Shown here: one piece after another, positions 15,612 to 23,676 of the stretch
Numbering within the stretch: the stretch's first letter is position 1
How the letters are laid out: every line of letters starts with the position of its first letter
From: Myxococcales bacterium
GTDB taxonomy: Bacteria; Myxococcota_A; Polyangia; Haliangiales; Haliangiaceae
Assembly (NCBI GenBank): GCA_024222395.1
Contig: JAAEPE010000455.1
Coordinates: forward strand, 1 to 43,794
DNA length: 43,794 nt
Direction: 5' to 3'
Position numbers and translations under genes: made by a program
The notes under the pieces: model-generated
What the model was told of the DNA's origin: nothing
The model's input: the letters and a program-made list of their open reading frames with translations, nothing else
The model's database searches: none

Positions 15612-16805
15612 ATGCTGCCAGTCCTGCAGAGAGGCGCCCTCCACCCCGATGAGGTCGTTCCAGAACAGTGGAACGATTGGCGATGGCAGTTGCGCAATAT
15701 GCTTCGCAACGCTGACGACTTCTCACGATTTGCGAATCTAACCGATGCGGAGGTCGCAGGGCTCGCGCGCACTCGTGAGCTCTTCCGAACCGGCGCCACC
15801 CCCTACTACGCCTCGCTGATGGATGCAGAGCGCAGCGATTGCCCGATTCGAAGGCAGGCGCTCCCCGCCCTCGACGAACTTGCATTTCGCGATGAGGAGC
15901 ACAGAGACCCGCTGGGTGAGGATGCGCACTCCCCTGTCCCAAGTATCTTCCACAAATATCCAGACCGCTGTCTGCTCTACGTCGTAGACCGCTGTGCCAT
16001 CTACTGTCGCCACTGCAATCGGCGCCGCATCGTCGGAGGAGAGCAACCACCCAAGCGCAACGAAATCGATGAAGCACTCGAATACATCGAAAGCCAACCC
16101 CGCATCCGAGATGTTCTGATAAGCGGTGGTGACCCGCTTCTTCTCAGCAGCAAGCGTCTTGGTGAAATCCTCGGACGACTGCGGCGCATCAAACACGTTG
16201 AAATCATCCGCATCGGCTCGCGGGTGCCCGTCGTGCTACCGATGCGCATCGACGACGCGCTATGTCAGACCTTGGCTGAGCACCACCCCGTCTTCGTAAA
16301 CACCCATTTCAACCATCCGGCTGAGATCACAGATTTGAGCCGGCAGGCCTGCGAACGACTGGTCAACCACGGCATTCCCGTCGGCAACCAGGCAGTCCTG
16401 CTTCGGGGCATCAACTCATCGGCACCCACGCTCCGGGCTCTGATGCGATCGCTCATTCGCATGCGCGTTCGCCCCTACTATCTCTTCCAGGGCGATACTG
16501 TCCTAGGCACCGACCATCTGCGCACATCCGTCGAATCTGCCATCGACCTCATGGACGGCTTGCGGGGTTGGATGAGCGGCATGGCTGTGCCTCAGCTCGT
16601 CATTGACGCCCCTGGCGGTGGTGGCAAGATCCCCATCGGGCCAGATTACCTTCGCGAGATAGGGGAGTCCGAAGTGCGGCTTCGCAACTACCGTGGCCTG
16701 GAAGTCACCTATCCCCAGCCTCGAGAAAAGGACCCGCACGTGAGCTACGACGAGGTGTATTTCCGTGGCATCGCTCCAGATGACGATCGAGAAGGCGGTG
16801 AGTAG
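15612..16805 (+). CDS. kamA: KamA-family radical SAM protein, lysine 2,3-aminomutase-like
   Basis: Radical SAM/PLP protein that in known members moves the lysine amino group from C2 to C3. The start is ATG 15612; the frame upstream of it is only overlap with nth. The cluster motif CxxxCxxC is Cys128/132/135 in RCAIYCRHC, SGGDPLLLSS is the SAM-binding GGDP motif, and the PLP lysine is Lys339 in DAPGGGGKIP. Asp295 (QGDTVLG) and Asp332 align with the substrate-binding aspartates of clostridial lysine 2,3-aminomutase. The Gly-rich PLP loop argues against the shorter EpmB (EF-P lysylation) type. No ablB acetyltransferase gene is nearby, so the role of any beta-lysine is open. Confidence 0.85.
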   Translation: MLPVLQRGALHPDEVVPEQWNDWRWQLRNMLRNADDFSRFANLTDAEVAGLARTRELFRTGATPYYASLMDAERSDCPIRRQALPALDELAFRDEEHRDPLGEDAHSPVPSIFHKYPDRCLLYVVDRCAIYCRHCNRRRIVGGEQPPKRNEIDEALEYIESQPRIRDVLISGGDPLLLSSKRLGEILGRLRRIKHVEIIRIGSRVPVVLPMRIDDALCQTLAEHHPVFVNTHFNHPAEITDLSRQACERLVNHGIPVGNQAVLLRGINSSAPTLRALMRSLIRMRVRPYYLFQGDTVLGTDHLRTSVESAIDLMDGLRGWMSGMAVPQLVIDAPGGGGKIPIGPDYLREIGESEVRLRNYRGLEVTYPQPREKDPHVSYDEVYFRGIAPDDDREGGE

Positions 16806-16806
16806 T

Positions 16807-17868
16807 ATGCAACCGTCTCCGGAAGAGCTTACCGAGTTCGTTTCGGCTGCGGCAAAGGATCTCGGATTTGCTCGATCAGGCGTCACTGGCATAGAAACGC
16901 CTGCGCGCTACCCAAGGTATCGCGATTGGCTAGAGCGGGGAGACCACGGATCCATGGGGTACATGGACGACGATTTCCACAAACGGGCGCGGGCAGATAT
17001 GCGCGAACTTCTGCCGGACGCTAGGAACGCAATCGTCGTTGCCCTGAGCTACGAGAAGCAGGCTTCTTCAAAAGAGCGCCTTAGCCAACCCACTGGACGC
17101 GTCGCCCAATACGCCCTGGGCGATGACTACCACCACGTCATGCGCGGGATGCTCGGCACCTTGGCGGAGGCATTGTCGGCGAAAGCCGGCACGACATTCT
17201 CCTCGCGCATCTGCATCGACTCCGCCCCACTACTCGAGCGCGAACTCGCTGAGCGTGCGGGGCTCGGCTTTGTGGCCAAGAACACCATGTTAATCAGCCC
17301 GGGAATTGGCTCCTACACCTTGCTCGGTGTTCTTCTTACAAGCGCAGAGATGTTGACCACAAAGGCGCCGAGCGCTCGTGACTGCGGCGGTTGCACCGCC
17401 TGTTTGGAGGCATGCCCAACTCAGGCATTCCGCGCTCCCTATTCTCTCGACGCAAAGCGCTGTATTTCCTACCTCACGATCGAAAGCCAGGGTGCAATGC
17501 CAGAGGAGTTGAGGCAGCTGGTCGGCGATCGGATATTTGGCTGCGACGTCTGTCAGGATGTCTGCCCTTACAACGCTGTTGCACCCGATCGCGCCGTAAC
17601 CGTGCCAGAGCTGCGGCCCAGAGATGAAGAGCGAGCGCGCCCGCCTTTGACGATGTTGGCGGGGCTCGGCTCCAATCAACGAAAGCGATATGTAGGAGGC
17701 ACGGCACTGCGTCGCAACCGCCGCGAACAGCTTCTGCGAAATGTCGCCGTTGTACTGGGCAATATCGCGCCAGAAGATCCAGTTCTCGAGACGCTGGCCG
17801 CAGACCGTAGCCCCCTGGTGCAAGAGCACGCCAAATGGGCAATAGCCCAGAAGCCACCAACCTCCTGA
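16807..17868 (+). CDS. queG: Epoxyqueuosine reductase
   Basis: Cobalamin-dependent Fe-S enzyme for the last step of queuosine synthesis in tRNA wobble position 34. ATG 16807 is chosen because GGTGAG lies about 6 nt upstream and it follows the kamA stop by one base. The catalytic Asp138 is in CIDSAPLLERE. Two [4Fe-4S] motifs are present: CGGCTACLEAC (Cys193-203) and CDVCQDVC (Cys246-253), with an additional Cys219. The C-terminal part (RRNRREQLLRNVAVVLGN) is the short HEAT-like tail usual in QueG. The length of 353 residues is normal. Confidence 0.95.
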   Translation: MQPSPEELTEFVSAAAKDLGFARSGVTGIETPARYPRYRDWLERGDHGSMGYMDDDFHKRARADMRELLPDARNAIVVALSYEKQASSKERLSQPTGRVAQYALGDDYHHVMRGMLGTLAEALSAKAGTTFSSRICIDSAPLLERELAERAGLGFVAKNTMLISPGIGSYTLLGVLLTSAEMLTTKAPSARDCGGCTACLEACPTQAFRAPYSLDAKRCISYLTIESQGAMPEELRQLVGDRIFGCDVCQDVCPYNAVAPDRAVTVPELRPRDEERARPPLTMLAGLGSNQRKRYVGGTALRRNRREQLLRNVAVVLGNIAPEDPVLETLAADRSPLVQEHAKWAIAQKPPTS

Positions 17869-17874
17869 GCCACC

Positions 17875-18786
17875 ATGTCTAGACGCCCTCCCCCACGTGA
17901 TCGCAATACAGCCCCAGCTCTGGGCGCGCTAGTGCGGGAGCAGACCGGCGAGTCTTGGAAGACCGTCAAGCGGCTAGTAAGCACCGGCAAAGTGTTCGTC
18001 GACGGCAGAGCAGAGCTAGATGCAGGCGTTCGGCCACCTGTGGGCGCCAGTATTGAGATTCGTAATAACGCCAAGAAGCCCAAGAGGGGGAAATTTGAAG
18101 TGCAAATCGTCTACCAGGACGCGCACCTGGTTGTCATCGACAAACCGAGCGGGGTCTCGAGCGTTCCATACTCTCCAGAGGAGCGCGACACGGCAATGGA
18201 CCTAGTGCGAGCCGCCTGGCGCACACGCAGGGAAGAAGCCAACGGCCCACTCATCGTCGTGCACAGAATCGACAAAGACACCTCCGGGCTCCTGATGTTT
18301 GCCCGCAGCAAGAAAGGCGAGCTTGGTCTCGCACGCCAACTTCGCGACCACACCATGGACCGTCAGTACTCCTGCGTGTGCAACGGTCGAGTCTCTCCAA
18401 GGCGTATCGAGTCGTTCCTGATCCGCGACCGGGGAGACGGACTCCGAGGTACGAATCGACACGATGAAAAAGGCAGGCGTTCGGTCACCCATGTTGAAGT
18501 AGAGCGCTCCTTGCGCAATGCCACGCTGTGCCGAGTGCGCTTGGAAACAGGGCGCACACATCAAATCCGAATCCACCTGAGCGAGGCCGGCCACGTGCTA
18601 GTTGGCGAGCGAGTCTACAGCCGTGATGCTGAACTTTGCGGGCGCCCCTTGCTGTCCTCGCCTCGCCTCTTGCTGCATGCGCAAACCCTGGGGTTTGTGC
18701 ACCCAGTAACCGGCGAGAGGCTGAGCTTTCGGAGCGAATACCCGGCAGACTTCACCCGCGAGCTGGGCAAGCTAGAGGTCCGCTAA
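17875..18786 (+). CDS. RluA-family RNA pseudouridine synthase
   Basis: Converts uridine to pseudouridine in rRNA or tRNA. The catalytic motif is HRIDKDTSG (130-138) with Asp133, preceded by VVIDKPSGV and followed by GRTHQIRIHLSEAGH. The N-terminal about 65 residues (ESWKTVKRLVSTGKVFVDG) resemble an S4 RNA-binding domain, as in RluC/RluD. Which uridine it modifies cannot be told. It lies 6 bp after queG, so four nucleic-acid or Fe-S genes form one plus-strand run. The 3' end overlaps the convergent cytochrome gene by 15 bp. Confidence 0.92.
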   Translation: MSRRPPPRDRNTAPALGALVREQTGESWKTVKRLVSTGKVFVDGRAELDAGVRPPVGASIEIRNNAKKPKRGKFEVQIVYQDAHLVVIDKPSGVSSVPYSPEERDTAMDLVRAAWRTRREEANGPLIVVHRIDKDTSGLLMFARSKKGELGLARQLRDHTMDRQYSCVCNGRVSPRRIESFLIRDRGDGLRGTNRHDEKGRRSVTHVEVERSLRNATLCRVRLETGRTHQIRIHLSEAGHVLVGERVYSRDAELCGRPLLSSPRLLLHAQTLGFVHPVTGERLSFRSEYPADFTRELGKLEVR

Positions 18787-19146
18787 TTCATCCGCAGGCT
18801 TCTCTTGAAGCACTCGGATGTGCCCAAGCAAGGCGTCCATTTGCTCCTCGGTGATCGAGCCCTGAAATGCCGGCATCGTGCGGTTCTCCGAACCATTGCG
18901 AATCTGCTCGGTTAGCTTCTCATCGCTCATCTTCTTGACCCGCTCTGAGGTAAGCGGCTTCACACCGGCACGGGTGCGCATCCCCTGGGTCGGCACCCCA
19001 TCAGTGCCGTGGCATCGGGCGCAGGCCTCTTTGTAAATCACCTTGCCGTCGGCGCTGCCACCGGCGACCTTGTCTCCGGTACAGCCCATGAGGGCCACAG
19101 AGGCGGCGCCCAACAACAAGGAGCGGTGCCTCTGTGGAAATAGCAT
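18772..19146 (-). CDS. Cytochrome c lipoprotein
   Basis: Monohaem class I cytochrome c, probably tethered to a membrane. The signal ends in lipobox ALMGC (Cys22). The haem motif is CARCH (Cys42, Cys45, His46), and the likely axial ligand is Met91 in RTMPAFQG. The domain is about 80 residues with a short acidic C-terminus. No oxidase or reductase gene is adjacent, so its redox partner is unknown. Confidence 0.9.
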   Translation of the reverse strand: MLFPQRHRSLLLGAASVALMGCTGDKVAGGSADGKVIYKEACARCHGTDGVPTQGMRTRAGVKPLTSERVKKMSDEKLTEQIRNGSENRTMPAFQGSITEEQMDALLGHIRVLQEKPADELADL

Positions 19147-19225
19147 GCTCCCTCAATAGCACAATGCCCAGGCCCTCGCGCTTTGGAGGACGTGCATTGC
19201 TTGCCGGGATGGGCACCGAGCGACT

Positions 19226-20764
19226 ATGGTCTGTACTACCAAGGTGGAGGGGCAGCACAACAGTTGGATCGGACGCACCATCAGTGGCCGGTATCAGATT
19301 CTCGATGTCATCGGCGAAGGTGGGATGGGCGTCATTTTTCGGGCTCGGCAGCTCTCTGTGGATCGCATCGTCGCCGTAAAAATGATGCTCGCGCGGGTCT
19401 CCAACAGCCAGGAGGGCATCGATCGCTTTCATAGCGAAGCCAAGGCATGCTCCCGCCTGGTGCACCCAAACACCGTGCGCCTCTACGACTTCGGGCAAAC
19501 CACGCTCGGCAATCTCTACATGGTGATGGAGCTACTCGAGGGTAAATCGCTGCGTCAGGTGATTACCGATGAAGCCCCCCTCCAAGCCCCACGCGTGTTG
19601 CGCATTCTCATGCAGTGTGCAGCTTCTCTCGCGGAGGCGCACGCAGCCGGCATTATTCACCGAGACATCAAGCCCGAGAACATCTTCGTGCACGACCTTG
19701 CCGGTGCACCCGACTTCGTGAAGCTGCTCGACTTCTCGATTGCAAAACTCGCAAATGCACAATTGACGACGATTGGCGCGATCTTCGGGACACCGCAGTA
19801 CATGTCTCCGGAGCAAGCGACTGGGCTTGGTATCGACGCTCGCTCCGATATCTACTCCCTCGGCATCGTCGCCTACGCGATGCTCAGCAAGACCCTCCCC
19901 TTCCACGACCCCGACCCGATCAAGGTGCTGAAGATGCACAAGGACTCGCCGGTCCCACCGCTGCCCGCCCATGTTCCGGATATGGTGCGCAAGGTTGTCA
20001 TGGGGTGCCTTCGGAAACACCCGGAGCAGCGGCCGGCATCTGCGCTCGCCCTACTCGAAGCATGTAGGGTCTGGCTCACCGTCCTCGACCCAAATCTCGA
20101 TATCGCTTCAGATCCGATTCTCAAAAACACCATTTTCACTCCTGGTCCCCCCCCCAGCATGCCGACAGAGCTGCTCAGTCGGGCGGTACACACAGGCTCT
20201 GCCGGACGCCGGCCCAGCAAGACCATGCTCAGTGCCTCGGGCCAACAGCGGCGAGCTTCCACGCAGAATGCTGCCGCCCTTGCAGAGGAGGCAGATACCA
20301 AGACGCCGATGGACTCGGTGATGACTACGCTAAGACACGGATCGGCCATGGTGGCCCCCGTTCCTGCTGGGCCTAGCCAGGACGCGAACGTGGCTCAGGC
20401 CTCAGCTGGCGGAGTTAATGGCACCCATGCGACAGCCCAACTGCGCACCAAAGTTGTCGCAGCACCTGTGCCGAACGCCCCCACCCCACCTGCAGTTGCC
20501 TCAGAGCCTGGCGCACAAGTATCCTCGGTAGATGGGGCCCCAACAGGTAATTTAGAGGGCCACGAGCCGCCAGCGATCCGCGCCCCTCTACCCGATGTAG
20601 CGGCCTCAGTGAGCGCTCCCCTGCCGGGGCCGGCCGAGGCGACGCCACTTGCGCCTGTTCCGATACCTCAGCAGAGTAGTACAGCTAGTTTCTTCCTCTT
20701 GTGCTTGCTAGTCGCCATGACGTTTGGCTTTGGGGGCTACTACATCACCCAGGCTCTGCGGTAA
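19226..20764 (+). CDS. Ser/Thr protein kinase with C-terminal membrane anchor
   Basis: Hanks-type kinase: glycine loop GEGGMGVI (30-37), Lys52 in VAVKMM, HRDIKPEN (145-152), GTPQYMSPEQ. The usual DFG is DFS here (169-171, LLDFSIAKL), a conservative but uncommon change at the magnesium-binding loop. A long Pro/Ala/Ser-rich linker (about 300-485) leads to one transmembrane helix at the very end (SFFLLCLLVAMTFGFGGYYI), with only a few residues outside. That makes it tail-anchored rather than a receptor. A PP2C phosphatase gene follows 15 bp downstream, a natural antagonist. Confidence 0.92.
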   Translation: MVCTTKVEGQHNSWIGRTISGRYQILDVIGEGGMGVIFRARQLSVDRIVAVKMMLARVSNSQEGIDRFHSEAKACSRLVHPNTVRLYDFGQTTLGNLYMVMELLEGKSLRQVITDEAPLQAPRVLRILMQCAASLAEAHAAGIIHRDIKPENIFVHDLAGAPDFVKLLDFSIAKLANAQLTTIGAIFGTPQYMSPEQATGLGIDARSDIYSLGIVAYAMLSKTLPFHDPDPIKVLKMHKDSPVPPLPAHVPDMVRKVVMGCLRKHPEQRPASALALLEACRVWLTVLDPNLDIASDPILKNTIFTPGPPPSMPTELLSRAVHTGSAGRRPSKTMLSASGQQRRASTQNAAALAEEADTKTPMDSVMTTLRHGSAMVAPVPAGPSQDANVAQASAGGVNGTHATAQLRTKVVAAPVPNAPTPPAVASEPGAQVSSVDGAPTGNLEGHEPPAIRAPLPDVAASVSAPLPGPAEATPLAPVPIPQQSSTASFFLLCLLVAMTFGFGGYYITQALR

Positions 20765-20779
20765 ACTACCGACATTGTT

Positions 20780-21580
20780 GTGAGCGAGCCAATTGAATAC
20801 AGGGGCCAGACCTCTTGGGAGACCTTTCGCATCCACGCCGTCGGCCACACCGACGTCGGTCGTGAGCGCGACGTCAACGAAGACAGCATGTACGTCGATC
20901 CTCGACTGGATCTCTTCTTGGTTTGCGACGGCATGGGTGGGCATGCCAGCGGGCAGCTTGCATCGCAGATGGCAGTTCGTGCGATCGTCGAAGGCGTCGC
21001 TGCCTCCCCATCGAAGTCGGATATCGATGTGCTGGTGCGATCCCTCGAGGCCGCCAATGAGGGTATCTACAATTACGCCGATGCAAACCCCGAATGTCGA
21101 GGCATGGGGACCACGGCAGTGGCCATGCGTGTTGACGGCACTCGCCTTCACGTAGCTCACGTCGGTGACTCGCGCCTGTACAGGCTTCGTGGGCCAAGTC
21201 TCCAACAACTCACTCGCGATCATTCGCTGAGCAATCTCTACGCGGACAAGCCGGAACTCGAGGGTCGGCTCGGGCCTGCCACCTCCAATGTGATCGTTCG
21301 CGCGATTGGTCTGGAACCACAGGTTGCCGTGGAGCATCGCACCATCGCGATTGAAGAATATGATGTCTTCTTGCTCTGCTGTGACGGCCTCAGTGACTTG
21401 GTCGATGACGCGCTCATTGCCGGGATCATGCAGACCGATGCCCCCCTCTCCGTCATGGCAACTCAGCTCGTAGATTTGGCGAACAAAAACGGTGGAAGTG
21501 ACAACATCACCGTCATCTTGGTTGCCGTACTCAACAAGAGTGGCTTCCACGCGGAATACAAGACGACTCTCGGCTTCTAG
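20780..21580 (+). CDS. PP2C-family Ser/Thr protein phosphatase
   Basis: Metal-dependent phosphatase with motifs DVGRERDVNEDS (25-36), CDGMGGHASG (49-58, metal Asp50), GMGTTAVAM, HVGDSRLYRL, LLCCDGLSD and GGSDNITVIL. At 266 residues it is a single catalytic domain with no sensor or membrane part. GTG 20780 is the start. The kinase gene directly upstream is the likely source of its substrates, and the FHA protein convergent to it may read the same phosphothreonines. This is inference from position. Confidence 0.94.
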   Translation: MSEPIEYRGQTSWETFRIHAVGHTDVGRERDVNEDSMYVDPRLDLFLVCDGMGGHASGQLASQMAVRAIVEGVAASPSKSDIDVLVRSLEAANEGIYNYADANPECRGMGTTAVAMRVDGTRLHVAHVGDSRLYRLRGPSLQQLTRDHSLSNLYADKPELEGRLGPATSNVIVRAIGLEPQVAVEHRTIAIEEYDVFLLCCDGLSDLVDDALIAGIMQTDAPLSVMATQLVDLANKNGGSDNITVILVAVLNKSGFHAEYKTTLGF

Positions 21581-21605
21581 CGACGCTAAACCGCCAATCG
21601 AGAGG

Positions 21606-22058
21606 CTAGCGAATGCGAAATACGGCCTCGCTATTGCCGATGAGGATGATGTCATTGTCACAGAGCACAAGCTTCTTGTGGTGTAGACCGTTCACATACG
21701 TGCCATTCGTCGATCCCAAGTCACGGAGAGTATAGCTCTCGGCCTCTCTCTCTATTCGCAAGTGACTCTGAGACACCGCGGGGTCCGAAAGCACGATTTC
21801 GGCGCAAGTGCCATCATTGGCAACAGAGCCGATAGTGACCATTTGCTCCTCCAATACGATGGTACGGCCCCCCATCGGCCCGGTTCGAAACTCAAGTTCG
21901 GCGACCGACTCGCTGGTGCAAAGGACGCATCGCGGCATGATGGCAACGCGCCGACGACAGCGGCCGCAAGCGCAACCAGGCAAAGGCCTCCGCAAGAGCC
22001 ACCACACCAATATGAGTAATCCTGATACTCCTGCAACAACACCGGGCCACACTGGCAT
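21606..22058 (-). CDS. Membrane-anchored zinc-ribbon FHA protein
   Basis: ATG 22058 is preceded by GGGGAG at 7 nt spacing, so I prefer it to TTG 22085. The protein has one N-terminal membrane helix (VVAGVSGLLILVWWLL). A short cysteine cluster follows (CACGRC at 29-34 and CVLC at 44-47), probably a zinc ribbon. The rest is an FHA domain (about 55-150) with GSVANDGTCAEIVL, SQSHLRI and GSTNGTYVNG, the phosphothreonine-binding set. It is likely a cytoplasm-facing phosphopeptide reader. It sits immediately behind the SprT-like gene and convergent to kinase-PP2C. Confidence 0.85.
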   Translation of the reverse strand: MPVWPGVVAGVSGLLILVWWLLRRPLPGCACGRCRRRVAIMPRCVLCTSESVAELEFRTGPMGGRTIVLEEQMVTIGSVANDGTCAEIVLSDPAVSQSHLRIEREAESYTLRDLGSTNGTYVNGLHHKKLVLCDNDIILIGNSEAVFRIR

Positions 22059-22085
22059 GCCGATATCTCCCCGATTCGATGCCAA

Positions 22086-23030
22086 CTAGTACGTCAGAAG
22101 CTGTTCGAGGTGATCGCGTTCCCACAACCTGGCGAGGGCGTAGTGCTCGAAGGCTGCTTCGTCTTCGAGAAACGCCTTGCTGTGGAATTGCCTGCGTCCG
22201 TTCACAATGGGGGCATCGTGAACTTGGTGAAGCATCTCGTGATAGACAATCCACTCGACGAAGAAGGACGGCACATATGCTCTATCGAGGGAACGATGAA
22301 TCCTGATGGACTTGTCCTCGATGGAGTAGGAGCCCATCTTGATGCTATTTCTCTTTTGGACCTTGCCGCAGCGTTGGCCCCAAGTAATTGTCGCTTCGAT
22401 GGTGCCGTCAAAATACCGTTCGTTGAGCCCGTCGTAGATGCCTTGCAAGTCGTGGCAGGCGCCTTGAGTAATTGGCTTGCTTGTCTTGCGAGCACTCTCG
22501 GCTCGAACCCGATGTTGGTTCGCGTCGATGAAATCACCGAGTACCTTCGAGGCATCTTTGTCGTCCTTACCTATGTAGTGAGCGAGAGCTTGCGTAACCA
22601 GTGGCGCTGCATCGGCGAACATATGATGCAGCCGCACACGGTATTGTGGGCAGACGCGCGCGCCCGCACATTCTGTATCTCGGCGCACTGAGATCATCGT
22701 GTAACGATTGTCTGTGAGGGTGACATCGAGTTGCCCCGTGGCCATGTGTGCCCTGATTCGGGAAGCCAAGAGAATTTCTGCATCTGCGACAGCGCCATCG
22801 GTCCGTGCCAGCGAAAACTCCCCGGACTCGACCTTGCTTGTTGGACGCCTGCGACGCCCTTGCAGATTCCCCGCGAGCGATGCAGCTCGGGATGCGGTGC
22901 GTCGGTGCCGCGCGTTCGGATCTTTCGCTCCTCGAAGCCCTTCGCCTGCTGAAGCTGCGTCACTGGGTGCAGCGTTGTTTCTTACAAATGAACTCAAATA
23001 GATCTCTCCCTGGATATCAGCCTGCAACAC
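22086..23030 (-). CDS. SprT-like metallopeptidase
   Basis: The C-terminal domain (about 190-314) has a zincin motif YHEMLHQV (HExxH at 264-268) with the SprT pattern around it: IYDGLNERYFDG, TWGQRCGK, IRIHRSLD and a later FHSKAF segment where the third ligand His is expected. Relatives include SprT/Spartan-type and minor SprT-like bacterial proteases. The N-terminal about 185 residues have a basic stretch (RHRRTASRAA ... GRRRRPTSK) and an uncharacterised domain (LLASRIRAHMATGQLDVTL). The start is uncertain: GTG 23030, or TTG at 22997 with GGGAGAG before it. The target is unknown. Its stop is 27 bp before the FHA gene ATG. Confidence 0.8.
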   Translation of the reverse strand: MLQADIQGEIYLSSFVRNNAAPSDAASAGEGLRGAKDPNARHRRTASRAASLAGNLQGRRRRPTSKVESGEFSLARTDGAVADAEILLASRIRAHMATGQLDVTLTDNRYTMISVRRDTECAGARVCPQYRVRLHHMFADAAPLVTQALAHYIGKDDKDASKVLGDFIDANQHRVRAESARKTSKPITQGACHDLQGIYDGLNERYFDGTIEATITWGQRCGKVQKRNSIKMGSYSIEDKSIRIHRSLDRAYVPSFFVEWIVYHEMLHQVHDAPIVNGRRQFHSKAFLEDEAAFEHYALARLWERDHLEQLLTY

Positions 23031-23144
23031 TCACCTTCGCGAGAGGGTCGCCTGTGAACTCCTAGCAAGTAGACAACTGGCTCGGACGAACGCATAAGCG
23101 GTGCTGATATATAAATACTATAGAGGGGCATCGGCGGGGGCAAA

Positions 23145-23153
23145 TTACCCACA
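23145..23153 (+). promoter_or_regulatory. DnaA-box-like 9-mer, one mismatch
   Basis: TTACCCACA differs in one position from the consensus TTATCCACA. It is followed by GG, like the second copy 108 bp downstream in the same orientation. Confidence 0.3.
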
Positions 23154-23252
23154 GGCGGAATTCCTCCGCGATCTTCAAAACTTATCATTTCGCTGCGGAA
23201 AACTAGAGTCAGACGATCTCGCTACGCGATCTCGAACAGCCGACGGGGCGAG

Positions 23253-23261
23253 TTATCCACA
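23253..23261 (+). promoter_or_regulatory. Consensus DnaA-box 9-mer
   Basis: TTATCCACA is an exact match to the high-affinity DnaA box. A single perfect 9-mer is expected by chance occasionally, but this one is in the only long gap of the window and has a near-copy upstream. Confidence 0.4.
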
Positions 23262-23676
23262 GGGCTCTATCAAGTAGCTCGTCTGCGTCATCGTACGAAA
23301 TAATCGTATCAGTGGATGCGCGAAGGATCCCTTTTTTGACCTTGATCGCAGTACACCTCAAGTCGCTGATATTGCTCACTCTCGGAAAAAAACTCCGAAA
23401 CAGGGGGAAAGACTCCTTGGCAAGACCGCCAAATCCCGATCCCACTGGAGAGGGTTGCAACCCGCCTCATATTGAAGTGCATGCGGATGCCGTCCACGCA
23501 TCGACAGATCGTCTGTCTCAGAGAGATCGAAGACTCACGAGTCAATCGTGATGCACGATGTTGCCGTCTCGATTGGGGAGGCCTACGATCGGCATCGCTA
23601 CAAAGCCGTAACGTAGCTGTCGTTGGACGAATTCTCGCCCTCACCCTCATAGCCAAACTTAAAGGATAGAGCCCAC

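Larger units (their letters stand above)
23031..23676. other. 646-bp non-coding gap with DnaA-box-like sites and palindromes
   Basis: I see no convincing gene here. It holds an AT-rich tract (ATATATAAATACTATA, about 23106-23121), TTACCCACA (23145-23153), TTATCCACA (23253-23261) and the palindromes GGGTTGCAACCC (23452-23463), GACAGA-TCG-TCTGTC (23503-23517) and ATCGTG-ATG-CACGAT (23545-23559). Promoters for the divergent SprT-like gene and the lipoprotein must lie here. AAAGGAT about 9 nt before ATG 23677 is a fair ribosome site. Confidence 0.6.

Noticed and set aside
23209..23460. 83-codon minus-strand ORF in the long gap
   Set aside because: No motif and no ribosome site; its sequence does not resemble a known family.
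23031..23676. Chromosomal replication origin
   Set aside because: Only two DnaA-like boxes, and none of dnaA, dnaN, rpmH, gidA or parAB is nearby; kept as a finding, not called as an origin.
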